Origin: Streptomyces tubercidicus
GTDB lineage: Bacteria > Actinomycetota > Actinomycetes > Streptomycetales > Streptomycetaceae
Direction: 5' to 3'
Assembly: GCF_027497495.1 (NCBI RefSeq)
Contig: NZ_CP114205.1
Location: 1,426,001 to 1,490,000, forward strand
Length of the DNA: 64,000 nt
Shown: positions 17,663 to 24,870 of the stretch, piece by piece
Layout of the letters: every line of letters begins with the position of its first letter
How positions within the stretch are numbered: position 1 is the first letter of the stretch
The notes under the pieces: model-generated
What the model was told of the DNA's origin: nothing
Seen by the model: only the letters and a program-made list of their open reading frames with translations
Database searches by the model: none
Translations under genes and position numbers: made by a program

Positions 17663-17960
17663 GCAGCCCGCATGCCTGGGCTTCGAGGGCGACCAGGCCC
17701 ATCGCCTCCAGCGTGGTCGAGGGCATGACGAGCGCGTCGTGCTCGGCGAAGGCCCTCCACAACTGCGGGCGGCTCAGCCAGCCCAGGTAGCGAGCCCCGA
17801 TACCTGCCTTTCGCAACAGCGGGGCGAGAGCGTGGATCTGGGCCCTGGGCGCGGCGATGCTCAGCTCGATGCCCGGGGCGCCAGGGCAGGGCCTGGCCTC
17901 CATTCTCCGGGGTCAGGCGGCCCGCGTAGACCAGCCGCAGGTGGCTGCCGCAGGTGCGGG
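17660..17960 (-). pseudogene. GT4-family glycosyltransferase C-terminal fragment
   Basis: LRLVYAGRLTPE (about 17920-17955) and, one frame over, RKAGIGARYLGWLSRPQLWR with AEHDALVMPSTTLEAMGLVA and LEAQACGLP form the nucleotide-sugar-binding half of a GT-B family 4 glycosyltransferase; the E-x7-E motif is the EAMGLVALE segment. A frameshift near 17905 and loss of both ends make it non-functional. Confidence 0.6.
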
Positions 17961-17984
17961 CGGGCCTGGGCAGCCGGGTGGTAG

Positions 17985-18965
17985 TTAGTCCGTGCGCGGG
18001 ACTGCTGGTGATGAAACCGGACCGCGCGATGTCGAGTGTGTGAAGGTGCGGCGGTAGGCGGTAGGGGTGGTGTCCAGCGTGCGCCGGAAGTGCAGCCGTA
18101 GGTTGGCTGCCGTGCCCAGCCCGCAGTCCCGCGCCACCTGATCCACGGAGAGGTCCGTGGTTTCCAGCAGTTCCCGCGCCCTGCCGAGCCGGGCGTTGAG
18201 CACCCACTGCAACGGGGTTGTGCCCGTCTCCTCGGTGAACCGGCGCATGAAGGTGCGTTGCGAGAGGCCCGCGTGCCGGGCAAGCACGCGCAGCGTGAGC
18301 GGTTCGCCGAGCCGGTGCAGGGCCCATCCACGGGTACCGGACAGCGACGCCTCACCGGCCACCGCGACGGGAGCCGGCACGTACTGGGCCTGCCCGCCGT
18401 CGCGGTGCGGGGCAGCGACCAGACCGCGGGCGATCCGGTTGGCCACCTCCGCGCCCAGGTCGCGGCGCACGATATGCAGGCACAGGTCGATGCCGCAGCA
18501 CACCCCGGCCGAGGTGAGCACGTCGCCCTCGTCGACGTAGAGCACGTCGCGGTCGACCGTGACGGCCGGGAAACTCCGCTCGAACTCGTCGATGTGCTTC
18601 CAGTGGGTCGTGGCGTGCAGCCCGTCCAGTACGCCCGCCGCGGCCAGCGCGAAGGCGCCCGTGCAGATCGACACCACACGCCGGCCTCGGTCGCGGGCTT
18701 CGGCCAGTGTGTCGAGCACGGCGTCCGGCAACGAGAGGACCGGTTCGAACCCCGGCACGATCACGGTGTCGGCGGTGCGCACCTGCTCCATGCCTCCCTC
18801 GGCGAGCAGTGCGAAACCCGCGGCGGTGGCTACCTTCGTGTCCAACGCGCACAGGGTCATCTCGTAGGGGGTTTCCGGCCGGGTGGTGAAGATCTGCGTC
18901 GGGATCGCCAGGTCGAGCGGGGTGACCCCGTCCAACGCCAGGACCGCGACTCGATGGGCTGCCAT
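17985..18965 (-). CDS. GlxA-type AraC-family transcriptional regulator
   Basis: A 326-aa regulator. Residues 1-170 form a DJ-1/PfpI-like class I glutamine-amidotransferase domain (HRVAVLALDGVTPLDLAIPT; VVSICTGAFALAAAGVLDG with the nucleophile-elbow Cys). Residues 215-320 carry two AraC helix-turn-helices (LARHAGLSQRTFMRRFTEET and VDQVARDCGLGTAANLRLHF). GlxA-type regulators usually activate adjacent catabolic genes. It is divergent from the HD/Rid gene pair across a palindrome, so those are the likely targets. Confidence 0.9.
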   Translation of the reverse strand: MAAHRVAVLALDGVTPLDLAIPTQIFTTRPETPYEMTLCALDTKVATAAGFALLAEGGMEQVRTADTVIVPGFEPVLSLPDAVLDTLAEARDRGRRVVSICTGAFALAAAGVLDGLHATTHWKHIDEFERSFPAVTVDRDVLYVDEGDVLTSAGVCCGIDLCLHIVRRDLGAEVANRIARGLVAAPHRDGGQAQYVPAPVAVAGEASLSGTRGWALHRLGEPLTLRVLARHAGLSQRTFMRRFTEETGTTPLQWVLNARLGRARELLETTDLSVDQVARDCGLGTAANLRLHFRRTLDTTPTAYRRTFTHSTSRGPVSSPAVPRTD

Positions 18966-18998
18966 GGCAAGATTCTAACGAGGTTAGGAAATATTGCC
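18966..18998. promoter_or_regulatory. Nested palindrome in the divergent GlxA/HD intergenic region
   Basis: GGCAA (18966-18970) pairs with TTGCC (18994-18998). Inside lies TTCTAAC-GAG-GTTAGGAA (18973-18990), a near-perfect inverted repeat. It sits immediately upstream of the regulator start and is an apt operator for a dimeric AraC-type protein. Confidence 0.5.
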
Positions 18999-19036
18999 TC
19001 TCGCCAGGTCAGGGTGGTCGCGGCCAGGCTGAGGAC

Positions 19037-19711
19037 ATGACCGGACCTACACGCGAGGCGACCGCCGACCCGATCGCGCTGCCCAGCACACCACTTGCCG
19101 ACGCCGTCATGAACCTCATCCGACCGGTGGAAACGCCGTCCGTCTTCAACCACAGCATCCGCAGCTACCTATTCGCCCGGCTGGTCGCCGGCCGCCTCGG
19201 CCTGGCCGTCGGCCACGACTACCGGGACGACCTGTTGTTCGCCGCGTGCGCGATGCACGACCTCGGCCTGGCGTCGGACGGCCCGCACCGACAGCGGTTC
19301 GAGGTCGAAGGCGCCGACCGGGCCGCCGAATTCCTCATCCAACAGGGGATGTCCACGGCCGACGCCGACCAGGTCTGGCAGGCGATCGCCCTGCACACCT
19401 CTCCGGGCATCGCGGAACGCCGCGGCACGCTGTGCGTGCTCGTCCGCGAAGGCGTCGCCCTCGACTTCGGAGGCCCGGCGGGCGCCGACCACCTCGACGC
19501 GGTCACCGATGAGCAGGCCGACGCCATGCACGCCGCCTATCCACGGCTGGACATGATCCGCTCACTCACCGACGCGATCGTCGCGCAGGCCGCGAAAGAC
19601 CCGAAGAACGCACCCCGGTACACGACCCCCGGCGAACTCCTGCGCGAACGCCAGACCTTCGGCCGGACCCGGCTGGAGCACACCGGCCGTTCGTCCCGCT
19701 GGGGCGACTGA
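19037..19711 (+). CDS. HD-domain phosphohydrolase-like protein (cyanamide-hydratase type)
   Basis: A 224-aa protein with the metal-binding HD signature: His in FNHSIRSYLFA at about residue 37, the HD pair in AMHDLGL at about 73 and His in IALHTSPG at about 118. The spacing and FARL/LFAACAMHD pattern match small HD proteins such as cyanamide hydratase, rather than (p)ppGpp or dNTP hydrolases. It is followed 70 bp later by a Rid-family gene, and both probably form one unit controlled by the divergent GlxA-like regulator. The substrate is unknown; a nitrile, cyanamide or isonitrile-like compound is only a guess. Confidence 0.82.
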   Translation: MTGPTREATADPIALPSTPLADAVMNLIRPVETPSVFNHSIRSYLFARLVAGRLGLAVGHDYRDDLLFAACAMHDLGLASDGPHRQRFEVEGADRAAEFLIQQGMSTADADQVWQAIALHTSPGIAERRGTLCVLVREGVALDFGGPAGADHLDAVTDEQADAMHAAYPRLDMIRSLTDAIVAQAAKDPKNAPRYTTPGELLRERQTFGRTRLEHTGRSSRWGD

Positions 19712-19781
19712 CTCGACGGGCTCCACGACCCGTCAACAAAGAAGTCAACAGAGGCTCAACAAAGGAGAGGAAGCACCGCAA

Positions 19782-20204
19782 ATGACCATCCACACCGTCG
19801 AGGTCCCCGAGAACAACGCGGTTTTCGGGGAGACCACCAATGCCTTCGCAAGCTTCGGCTATTCCGCCGCGGTGCGTGCGCACGGCCTCTTGTTCATCGC
19901 CGGAACGATCGGTCGCCGCGCCGACGGAACCATCCCGGACACCATCGAGGAGCAGACCGAGATCGCCATCCGGAAGATCGAGGAGATCCTCCGGATGGAG
20001 AACCTCGACATGTCCGCCCTCGTCGACGTCACCAGTTACCACGTCGACATCCGCCGACACCTGCCCGGATTCATCAAGGCCAAGCAGCGCCTCGTCGAAG
20101 CGCCCTACCCGACCTGGACGATCATCGGGGTCAGCGGCCTCGCCAGCCCGGGGCTCCTCGTCGAGGTCCGCGCGACCGCCGCGTATCCCGACGCATCCCG
20201 GTAG
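19782..20204 (+). CDS. Rid (YjgF/YER057c/UK114) family protein lacking the RidA arginine
   Basis: A 140-aa trimer-forming Rid-fold protein with the usual GLLFIAGTIGRRADGTIP, QTEIAIRKIEEIL and LVDVTSYHVDIRRHL. In archetypal RidA a P-x-R-S/T segment supplies the arginine that holds the enamine/imine carboxylate; here the segment reads YPTWTIIGVSGL, with Trp in place of Arg. It therefore probably belongs to a non-RidA subgroup with another activity. GGAGAGGAAGCACC precedes the ATG. The operon partner is the upstream HD gene. Confidence 0.85.
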   Translation: MTIHTVEVPENNAVFGETTNAFASFGYSAAVRAHGLLFIAGTIGRRADGTIPDTIEEQTEIAIRKIEEILRMENLDMSALVDVTSYHVDIRRHLPGFIKAKQRLVEAPYPTWTIIGVSGLASPGLLVEVRATAAYPDASR

Positions 20205-20210
20205 ACCGCC

Positions 20211-20239
20211 GCTCCTGGGCCCGCTCCCGGCCCAGGAGC
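20211..20239 (+). terminator. Hairpin terminator after the HD/Rid pair
   Basis: GCTCCTGGGCC and GGCCCAGGAGC form a perfect 11-bp stem with a 7-nt loop, starting 7 nt after the stop codon of the Rid gene. Confidence 0.7.
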
Positions 20240-20567
20240 CCGTCATGGCGGACGTGGAGCCCGTCATGAAGACCGCTCGACATCCCGGCCCGCCAGGCCG
20301 TCGCGACGTCGCAGAGAGCACTGTCACGACAGACCACGCGCGGGCCGTCCTCGCCCACGTGGCCGACCACACCCCGCTGCCCGGCCCGGAAGCACGACAC
20401 CGCGCTGGGCTTGACCGACCCGGAGCGCCCCTCCAGCAGCTGACCGGCTGCGGCTGGTTGGGTCTGCCGGGCACCGCCGGCGATCTGTTTGCCTCCCGGC
20501 CGGAGAACCCCACCCCGGGGCGCGGTGATCAGAACAGCAGGCAGAGGGGGCTCCCGTGGCAGCACGG
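20240..20567. other. Intergenic, no gene supported
   Basis: Open frames exist on both strands, but none has a plausible start, composition or homology. It separates the HD/Rid operon from the tRNA-like locus. Confidence 0.4.
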
Positions 20568-20604
20568 AAAAACGGTCCCTTCCCCGTACGGGGAAGGGAC
20601 CGTT
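20568..20604 (-). terminator. Strong intrinsic terminator (34-nt perfect palindrome with U-tract)
   Basis: Positions 20571-20604 are a perfect palindrome, folding to a 15-bp stem with a GTAC loop. On the minus strand it is followed by TTTTT (A-tract 20568-20572 on the plus strand). This is a classical Rho-independent terminator, unusual in this GC-rich genome, and starts 6 nt after the end of the tRNA-like sequence. Confidence 0.8.
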
Positions 20605-20609
20605 GTCAG

Positions 20610-20678
20610 AGCGCCCGGCAGGCCTTGCACCTGCATCTCCCACCGGCTGGTGGATGTCTTTCCTTGGACCACAGACGC
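20610..20678 (-). tRNA. tRNA-like gene with an aberrant anticodon arm
   Basis: Read on the minus strand this 69-nt stretch folds as a cloverleaf. The acceptor GCGTCTG pairs fully with CGGGCGC (two G-U). The D-arm is GTC-CAAGGAAA-GAC with the loop GG. The T-arm is GCAGG-TGCAAGG-CCTGC, and the discriminator is T. The anticodon arm in 5+7+5 geometry has two mismatches, A at position 33 instead of U, and would read GCC (Gly). It can fold instead as CCACC-AGCC-GGTGG. The variable loop is only 3 nt and no CCA is encoded. It is followed at once by an intrinsic terminator, so it is probably transcribed. It may be a degenerate tRNA or a tRNA-like RNA. Confidence 0.5.
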
Positions 20679-20938
20679 GCGGTTCCGGCCCGAGGGCCGA
20701 AGTTGCGTCATGATCATACTGCATCGGTGCGCCGGCGGCGAGAATCCGTCGCGGTCCGCGCAGGCCAGGTCAGAGGCTTGCTGTTTATGGCGGATCGGCC
20801 ATAAACGGCAGAGGAACCCGGAGTGCTCTCCGCCCAGGCGGAGGCAGCCGGCCAGGGCAACCGACTTACAACTGCCGGTTGCCCGTCGGTAGCGCAGGCG
20901 AGGTGCCGGTACGCCAACGCTGCACGTCTCGGGCTGGC

Positions 20939-21196
20939 TTACTTGAACCAGTACTTCACGCCGCGATGGTGGGAGCAGGTGCCGGAGAAGTGCTTCGAGT
21001 ATGACCAGGTGCCGTCTTTGCACTTGGCCATAACGCCCTTGGGGTGCTTGATGTGGGTGCCGCAAGTGCCAGTGGTGTGGTGGGCGCAGTGGACTGTGGC
21101 GGCCTGAGCCGTGCCTGTGCCGATGGCTACGGGTGCGATGACGGCGGCGCTGAGCACAGCGGCGGCCAACGCGCTTCGGATGCGAGGCCGCCGCAT
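20939..21196 (-). CDS. Small secreted DUF3761 protein
   Basis: An 85-aa precursor. Residues 1-36 are a signal peptide (MRRPRIRSALAAAVLSAAVI, ending TAQAA). The mature ~49 residues hold four Cys, in VHCAHHTTGTCGTHIKHPKG and KCKDGTWSYSKHFSGTCSHH, with the C-terminal HRGVKYWF. This is the DUF3761 pattern of small extracellular proteins, probably disulfide-bonded and His-rich. The start at 21196 is chosen because it gives a proper signal peptide; upstream in-frame codons do not. Function is unknown. Confidence 0.8.
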   Translation of the reverse strand: MRRPRIRSALAAAVLSAAVIAPVAIGTGTAQAATVHCAHHTTGTCGTHIKHPKGVMAKCKDGTWSYSKHFSGTCSHHRGVKYWFK

Positions 21197-21242
21197 GCGT
21201 TCTCGGCGTTCTCTCAGGCCGAGACCGAGAGGTAACGCCGCC

Positions 21243-21872
21243 TCAGATGGTCGGGGTTTCGTCAACAACCGGCCTGTGAATCTCAACGACCGGCTTCCAC
21301 CCCGCGGAGAACTCGATGAAGTCCGCACGGGTGGGGTAGGTGTCGACCGCGCGACGGTCACGCTTGGGGCTGTCGCTCCCCTTGCGCCCCCGGGGAATCT
21401 GCTCCTCGAAGATGTCGACCTTCACGTCGGGAACCTCCTTGAGGCCCTGGCGCCAGATCTGCACGACGTCGGCGCCGAAGGCTTGCCGGGCTGCAGCGTA
21501 AAGGGCCGTGAGGGCCCCCTTGTCCCCACTAGGGACGAAAAGTGCCAGGTCCAGCACGACACCGGCGGACTGGAGGACCTCGATGGTCACCGAGCCATTC
21601 TCGTCGGCCAAGTAGATTCCGGCTTCATTCTCATCGTCGGGAAGGCAGGAGACCTCTTCCTGGAATACGGTTCTCGCCGTGACCGAGCCGCCCTCGAAAT
21701 TCTCACCGGACTTGGTCAGAAAAGCAGGGACATAGCAGTCGGGAAGCTTGAGTTCTGCCGTGCCGGCGGAAACGAAGATCCTGTCTTTCACGCCGAGCTT
21801 CGCCACCTCTTCCAGCGAGAGGCGGCGAGCGGCGATCTTCTCCGTGTTCACGATTTCCCTTTCAGGTTGCAT
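21243..21872 (-). CDS. Hypothetical protein, beta-rich, no known family
   Basis: A 209-aa soluble acidic protein beginning MQPEREIVNTEKIAARRLSL. The ATG at 21872 is preceded by GAGGGACA and preferred to one at 21899. The middle (GIYLADENGSVTIEVLQSAG; VVLDLALFVPSGDKGALTAL) alternates strands and helices; the tail is charged (GRKGSDSPKRDRRAVDTYPT). No signal peptide, metal site or nucleotide motif is visible. It is transcribed toward the DUF3761 gene 47 bp away and may share its transcript. Composition is less GC-biased than the neighbours, suggesting acquisition. Confidence 0.6.
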   Translation of the reverse strand: MQPEREIVNTEKIAARRLSLEEVAKLGVKDRIFVSAGTAELKLPDCYVPAFLTKSGENFEGGSVTARTVFQEEVSCLPDDENEAGIYLADENGSVTIEVLQSAGVVLDLALFVPSGDKGALTALYAAARQAFGADVVQIWRQGLKEVPDVKVDIFEEQIPRGRKGSDSPKRDRRAVDTYPTRADFIEFSAGWKPVVEIHRPVVDETPTI

Positions 21873-22543
21873 TGTCCCTCCGAACAAGGACGCTACCACG
21901 AAACCCTGAGGTCAACTGCCCAGCAATCTCTGGGTAAATGGCCTTCGATGACCTGCCCGGGAGGATACCGAAGCGAGTGCCACTCGGCCGGGAACACGCA
22001 TCCGCCAGGTAGTGTCCCTCGCCGTGCTGTTGGGATCAACTGGCGGCTGCATTTCGGTGCGTTGGGTAGTGCGGAGGAACCAAAAGAGAGCTTACGGCAG
22101 ATACCACCCATATCACCTTCGGGGAGGTGGCGGTGCGGTAAGGCGATCCATTCGTCGTGCATCTCGAAGAGCGCAGCGGAAACCAACCGGATGGTCCGAC
22201 AACGCAACAACGGAGCCCCCCACCGGCAACATCTGGATGAAGCGCGAACCGGAAGTCGCGTACTACCGCGCCCTCTTCGTTCAGGACTCGGCGTAGTCGA
22301 CTGACGCCCGCTTGCTGACGTCTCGTCATGTTGAGGGCGGTTCGGTACACAGCAGGCACGGACGTCCGCGATCACGGGCGCGCCGGTGGGGAAGCTGGTC
22401 CGTCCCCGTGCTCTCGCCGAAACACCCACAGAGGCCACGGAGCCCACAACGGGTCACCAGCACTCTGCATGGCGTCTTTTTGCTCTTGCCTCCGTGAGGG
22501 GTGGGCGGCGCTGTGTGTGGCTCGTATCGGAGGGAGCGAACGC
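21873..22543. other. 671 bp without a supported gene
   Basis: Several short open frames on both strands lack ribosome sites and recognisable sequence. I find no IS end, tRNA or strong hairpin. Probably decayed DNA. Confidence 0.4.
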
Positions 22544-22708
22544 ATGAGCGATCAGCGAAGGCTCGAAGGACGCAGTGAACTGCTCGTGGCGGTCGAGGCG
22601 CTGTCCGGCGTCCACGATCGCAACGACGCGAGCATGTCCGACCCGCCACCGGACGCCACAGGCGACACCCAGCCCGACGGTGACGGCCTCAACCACCCCG
22701 CCGGTTAA
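22544..22708 (+). CDS. Possible small protein (54 aa)
   Basis: ATG at 22544 follows GGAGGG with an 8-nt spacer. The product starts MSDQRRLEGRSELLVAVEAL and ends in an acidic Asp/Pro/Gly-rich tail (DATGDTQPDGDGLNHPAG). The helical start and small acidic tail could fit a peptide precursor, and a truncated JmjC-type cupin follows 70 bp later, but nothing proves this. It may equally be spurious. Confidence 0.3.
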   Translation: MSDQRRLEGRSELLVAVEALSGVHDRNDASMSDPPPDATGDTQPDGDGLNHPAG

Positions 22709-22781
22709 CCGCCCCGCCCCGGGCCTTGCGGCATTTGCCGCACCGTCCGCCGCTCGTGACCGGCACACATAGAGCAGCGCT

Positions 22782-22968
22782 GTGGAACACCGGCTCATCC
22801 GTGAGGTCGAGGAAGCCCTGGGGTGGAGCGGCCCCGAGCCCCTGGGCGAGCAGTTCGCCCGCGGGAGCATCGCTCACCCGGATGTGCTGGAGCGGTTGCT
22901 AACACCCAACCGGCTGCTCGACATGGTGATGCGCCGGAGCCTGACGAATCCGCAGTTCCGCTGCCGTG
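22782..22968 (+). pseudogene. Truncated JmjC/cupin-type protein, N-terminal fragment
   Basis: GTG at 22782 opens EHRLIREVEEALGWSGPEPL, then FARGSIAHPDVLERLLTPNR and LLDMVMRRSLTNPQFRC, which I recognise as the N-terminus of Streptomyces JmjC-like cupin proteins of about 400 aa. Homology stops after about 62 codons, within 10 bp of a 22-bp repeat (22978-22999) shared with 13282-13303. The metal-binding cupin barrel is lost. Confidence 0.5.
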
Positions 22969-22977
22969 GCGGGTGTT

Positions 22978-23025
22978 CCTGCACGCTCTCAAATCTCACA
23001 GCTGCCCCTATGACGGAGATCATGA
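22978..23025. repeat. Junction sequence: 22-bp repeat plus IS110-like end
   Basis: 22978-22999 is identical to 13282-13303. It is followed at 22999-23025 by a 27-bp stretch matching 39520-39546 at about 25 of 27 positions, where the latter is the 3' end of an IS110 transposase remnant. The truncated cupin ends here. Confidence 0.5.
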
Positions 23026-23161
23026 TGGTCGGATGGAGACATTGCGGCCGAAGGGAACCGGACGGCTTCCGCTCAGCCGGCTGAGGCTCGGCCGAGCGGG
23101 TGCGCGCGGGCCGAGCCTCACCGGTGCTGGTCCGGCGGTGTCTTCGTGACGGCGCCGTCGG

Positions 23162-24841
23162 TTACGCGCCGAGCGAGTACCAGCAGATGTTCATCGCCAC
23201 GTTCCCGTCCGCGCTCGCCACATCGTCGATGTCGGAGATCCATACGGACACGCTGGAGCCCTTCGCCACCGGGACCGACATGTTTCCGAAGATCCCTTGA
23301 GAGCTCTGCCGGGTCTTCTTGCCGTGCGCGACGAGGTCGAAGAAGTACGTGATCCCGGGAGTCTGGACATAGATCCGGTGCTTGCGCCCGTGCTTCTCGT
23401 CGTCAGTGAACCACTCGTAACTCGCGGCCTCGACCACGAGAAAGCCATCCTTGGTGGCGGTCATGGTCCATTTGCTGCCCTCACGCGGCTTCCTTGCCGA
23501 TTTCGCGTAGTTCGCCCTCGTGGGGCTCGCGCTGAACAGGGCGGTCTCGAACTTCACAGGACCCTTGGCGATGAGGCTGTTCCCCAGGGTGACCTCCTGT
23601 TCTGCCGAGATCTTGCTCTTGAACGACACGGTGCCGGCCGATGTGCCGTCGAAGGCCCAGATCCGTGTCGTTCGCAGCCCGTAGTACCTACCGCTGGGGC
23701 CCGGGTCCACAATGACTTCCTGCATCGCCTTGATGGGGCCGTTGGCGGTGAGGGTCTTGCCGGCCGCGATGGTCACGGTGTCGTTGGCCTGGATGGGGCC
23801 ATGGGCGGTGAGCGTCTTCCCGGCCTTTACCGTCACGGTGTCGTTGGCCTGGATCGGGCCATGGGCGGTGAGCGTCTTCCCGGCCTTTACCGTCACGGTG
23901 TCGTTGGCCTGGACCGGTCCGTTGGCGGTGAAGGTCTTGTTCGCCGCGACCGTCACCGTGTCGTTGGCCTGGATCGGGCCGTTCACTGTCAGGGTCTTGT
24001 TTGCCGCGACGGTCACCGTGTCCTTGGCGTCGACCGCGCCGTTGGCGGTGACCTTGTTGACCACGATGTCGGGGTTGTTGACCTTGACATTGGTGGTCAG
24101 ATAGCGGGTCTCACTGCCCATCTTCGCTTCGAGGGTGAACGTCGTGTCATCGAGCAGCGTCACCGGTGACTCCCAGACGCCCTCTTTGGCTTCGGATGCT
24201 TGTTGGGACCCGTCCTGTGCCCGGTAGTACATCGTGTAGTCGGCGTTGGGGGTGCCTTCCCAGTGGAGAGTGGCCTTGGTGCCCCGGTTGATGGCGACGG
24301 TGGCCGGGCGGAAGCTGTGGAGGTAGAAGGAGTCGTCGCGCTTGCTGACTTCGCCCCGGCCGGTGCGCTCGATGTACGGGCCGGCTTCCCCGGTCGCCGA
24401 GGTCGATTCCTCCCAGTCGATGCTCACCGGGGACGGACTGCCGTTGACCTCGATGCCGGTCAGTTCCAGCTGAACCGACCAGCTGCCGTCGAACGCCGCA
24501 GGTTCGCCCGGCGGCGGCGAGCACGTGAAGATGACCTCGTTGGGGTCGCGGTCGTCGCGATCGACCGTCCACTGCCTCTTGCCAGGGGGAACCGTCAACT
24601 CGTGCCGGATCAGCCTTGGTTCACTGGTCAGTGCCGCCGCCTGACGGCCGGTCCGGAAACGGACTTGGAAATGCTTGCAGTGCACGGGCCAGGTGGCGGA
24701 GGGGTCCTTGACCTTGCCGTAGGTGAACGTCAGCTTGGCGTACTCCGGTTTGGCGAAGGTGGAGACCCGCAGCGGGCTGGGGTCCTCGACCATGGCGGGC
24801 GGGAGCAGCATGTCGCCGGGGGCGGGGCCGGGAGATGTCAC
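23162..24841 (-). CDS. Repeat-containing beta protein, fifth gene of the DUF6603 operon
   Basis: A 559-aa protein from a GTG at 24841, 29 bp after the previous stop, with GAGGA upstream. Residues ~10-135 form a domain (ending RQWTVDRDDRDP and EPAAFDGSWSVQLELTG) homologous to the 162-aa protein upstream. Residues ~170-250 look like an immunoglobulin-like segment (SFRPATVAINRGTKATLHWE). Residues ~265-370 are five 20-aa repeats of the type IQANDTVTVKAGKTLTAHGP, suggesting a beta-solenoid or fibre. The C-terminus (~440-559: ASYEWFTDDEKHGRKHRIYV; GSSVSVWISDIDDVASADGN) looks like a jelly-roll head. No signal peptide or membrane span. Overall shape suggests a fibre with an adhesin-like tip; function unknown. 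Confidence 0.75.
   Translation of the reverse strand: MTSPGPAPGDMLLPPAMVEDPSPLRVSTFAKPEYAKLTFTYGKVKDPSATWPVHCKHFQVRFRTGRQAAALTSEPRLIRHELTVPPGKRQWTVDRDDRDPNEVIFTCSPPPGEPAAFDGSWSVQLELTGIEVNGSPSPVSIDWEESTSATGEAGPYIERTGRGEVSKRDDSFYLHSFRPATVAINRGTKATLHWEGTPNADYTMYYRAQDGSQQASEAKEGVWESPVTLLDDTTFTLEAKMGSETRYLTTNVKVNNPDIVVNKVTANGAVDAKDTVTVAANKTLTVNGPIQANDTVTVAANKTFTANGPVQANDTVTVKAGKTLTAHGPIQANDTVTVKAGKTLTAHGPIQANDTVTIAAGKTLTANGPIKAMQEVIVDPGPSGRYYGLRTTRIWAFDGTSAGTVSFKSKISAEQEVTLGNSLIAKGPVKFETALFSASPTRANYAKSARKPREGSKWTMTATKDGFLVVEAASYEWFTDDEKHGRKHRIYVQTPGITYFFDLVAHGKKTRQSSQGIFGNMSVPVAKGSSVSVWISDIDDVASADGNVAMNICWYSLGA
23735..24050 (-). repeat. 60-bp tandem repeats encoding 20-aa units
   Basis: About five in-frame copies encode I/V-QANDTVTV-K/A-A-x-KT-L/F-T-x-x-GP. 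Two neighbouring copies are nearly identical at DNA level (starting near 23780 and 23840), which indicates recent duplication or gene conversion and a length-variable domain. Confidence 0.85.
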
Positions 24842-24870
24842 GGTTCTGGTCCTCGCGTGATGAAGGGGCG

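Noticed and set aside
17257..18327. 356-codon minus-strand frame over the ABM and GlxA genes
   Set aside because: Mostly low-complexity; only a 12-residue glycosyltransferase piece inside it is meaningful and is annotated separately.
20131..20724. Minus-strand frame across the Rid gene end and the tRNA-like locus
   Set aside because: It crosses a terminator, a tRNA-like sequence and a supported gene, and has no domain.
23735..24050. Regular repeats considered as a CRISPR array
   Set aside because: Units are in-frame 60-bp coding repeats without unique spacers, within a supported gene.
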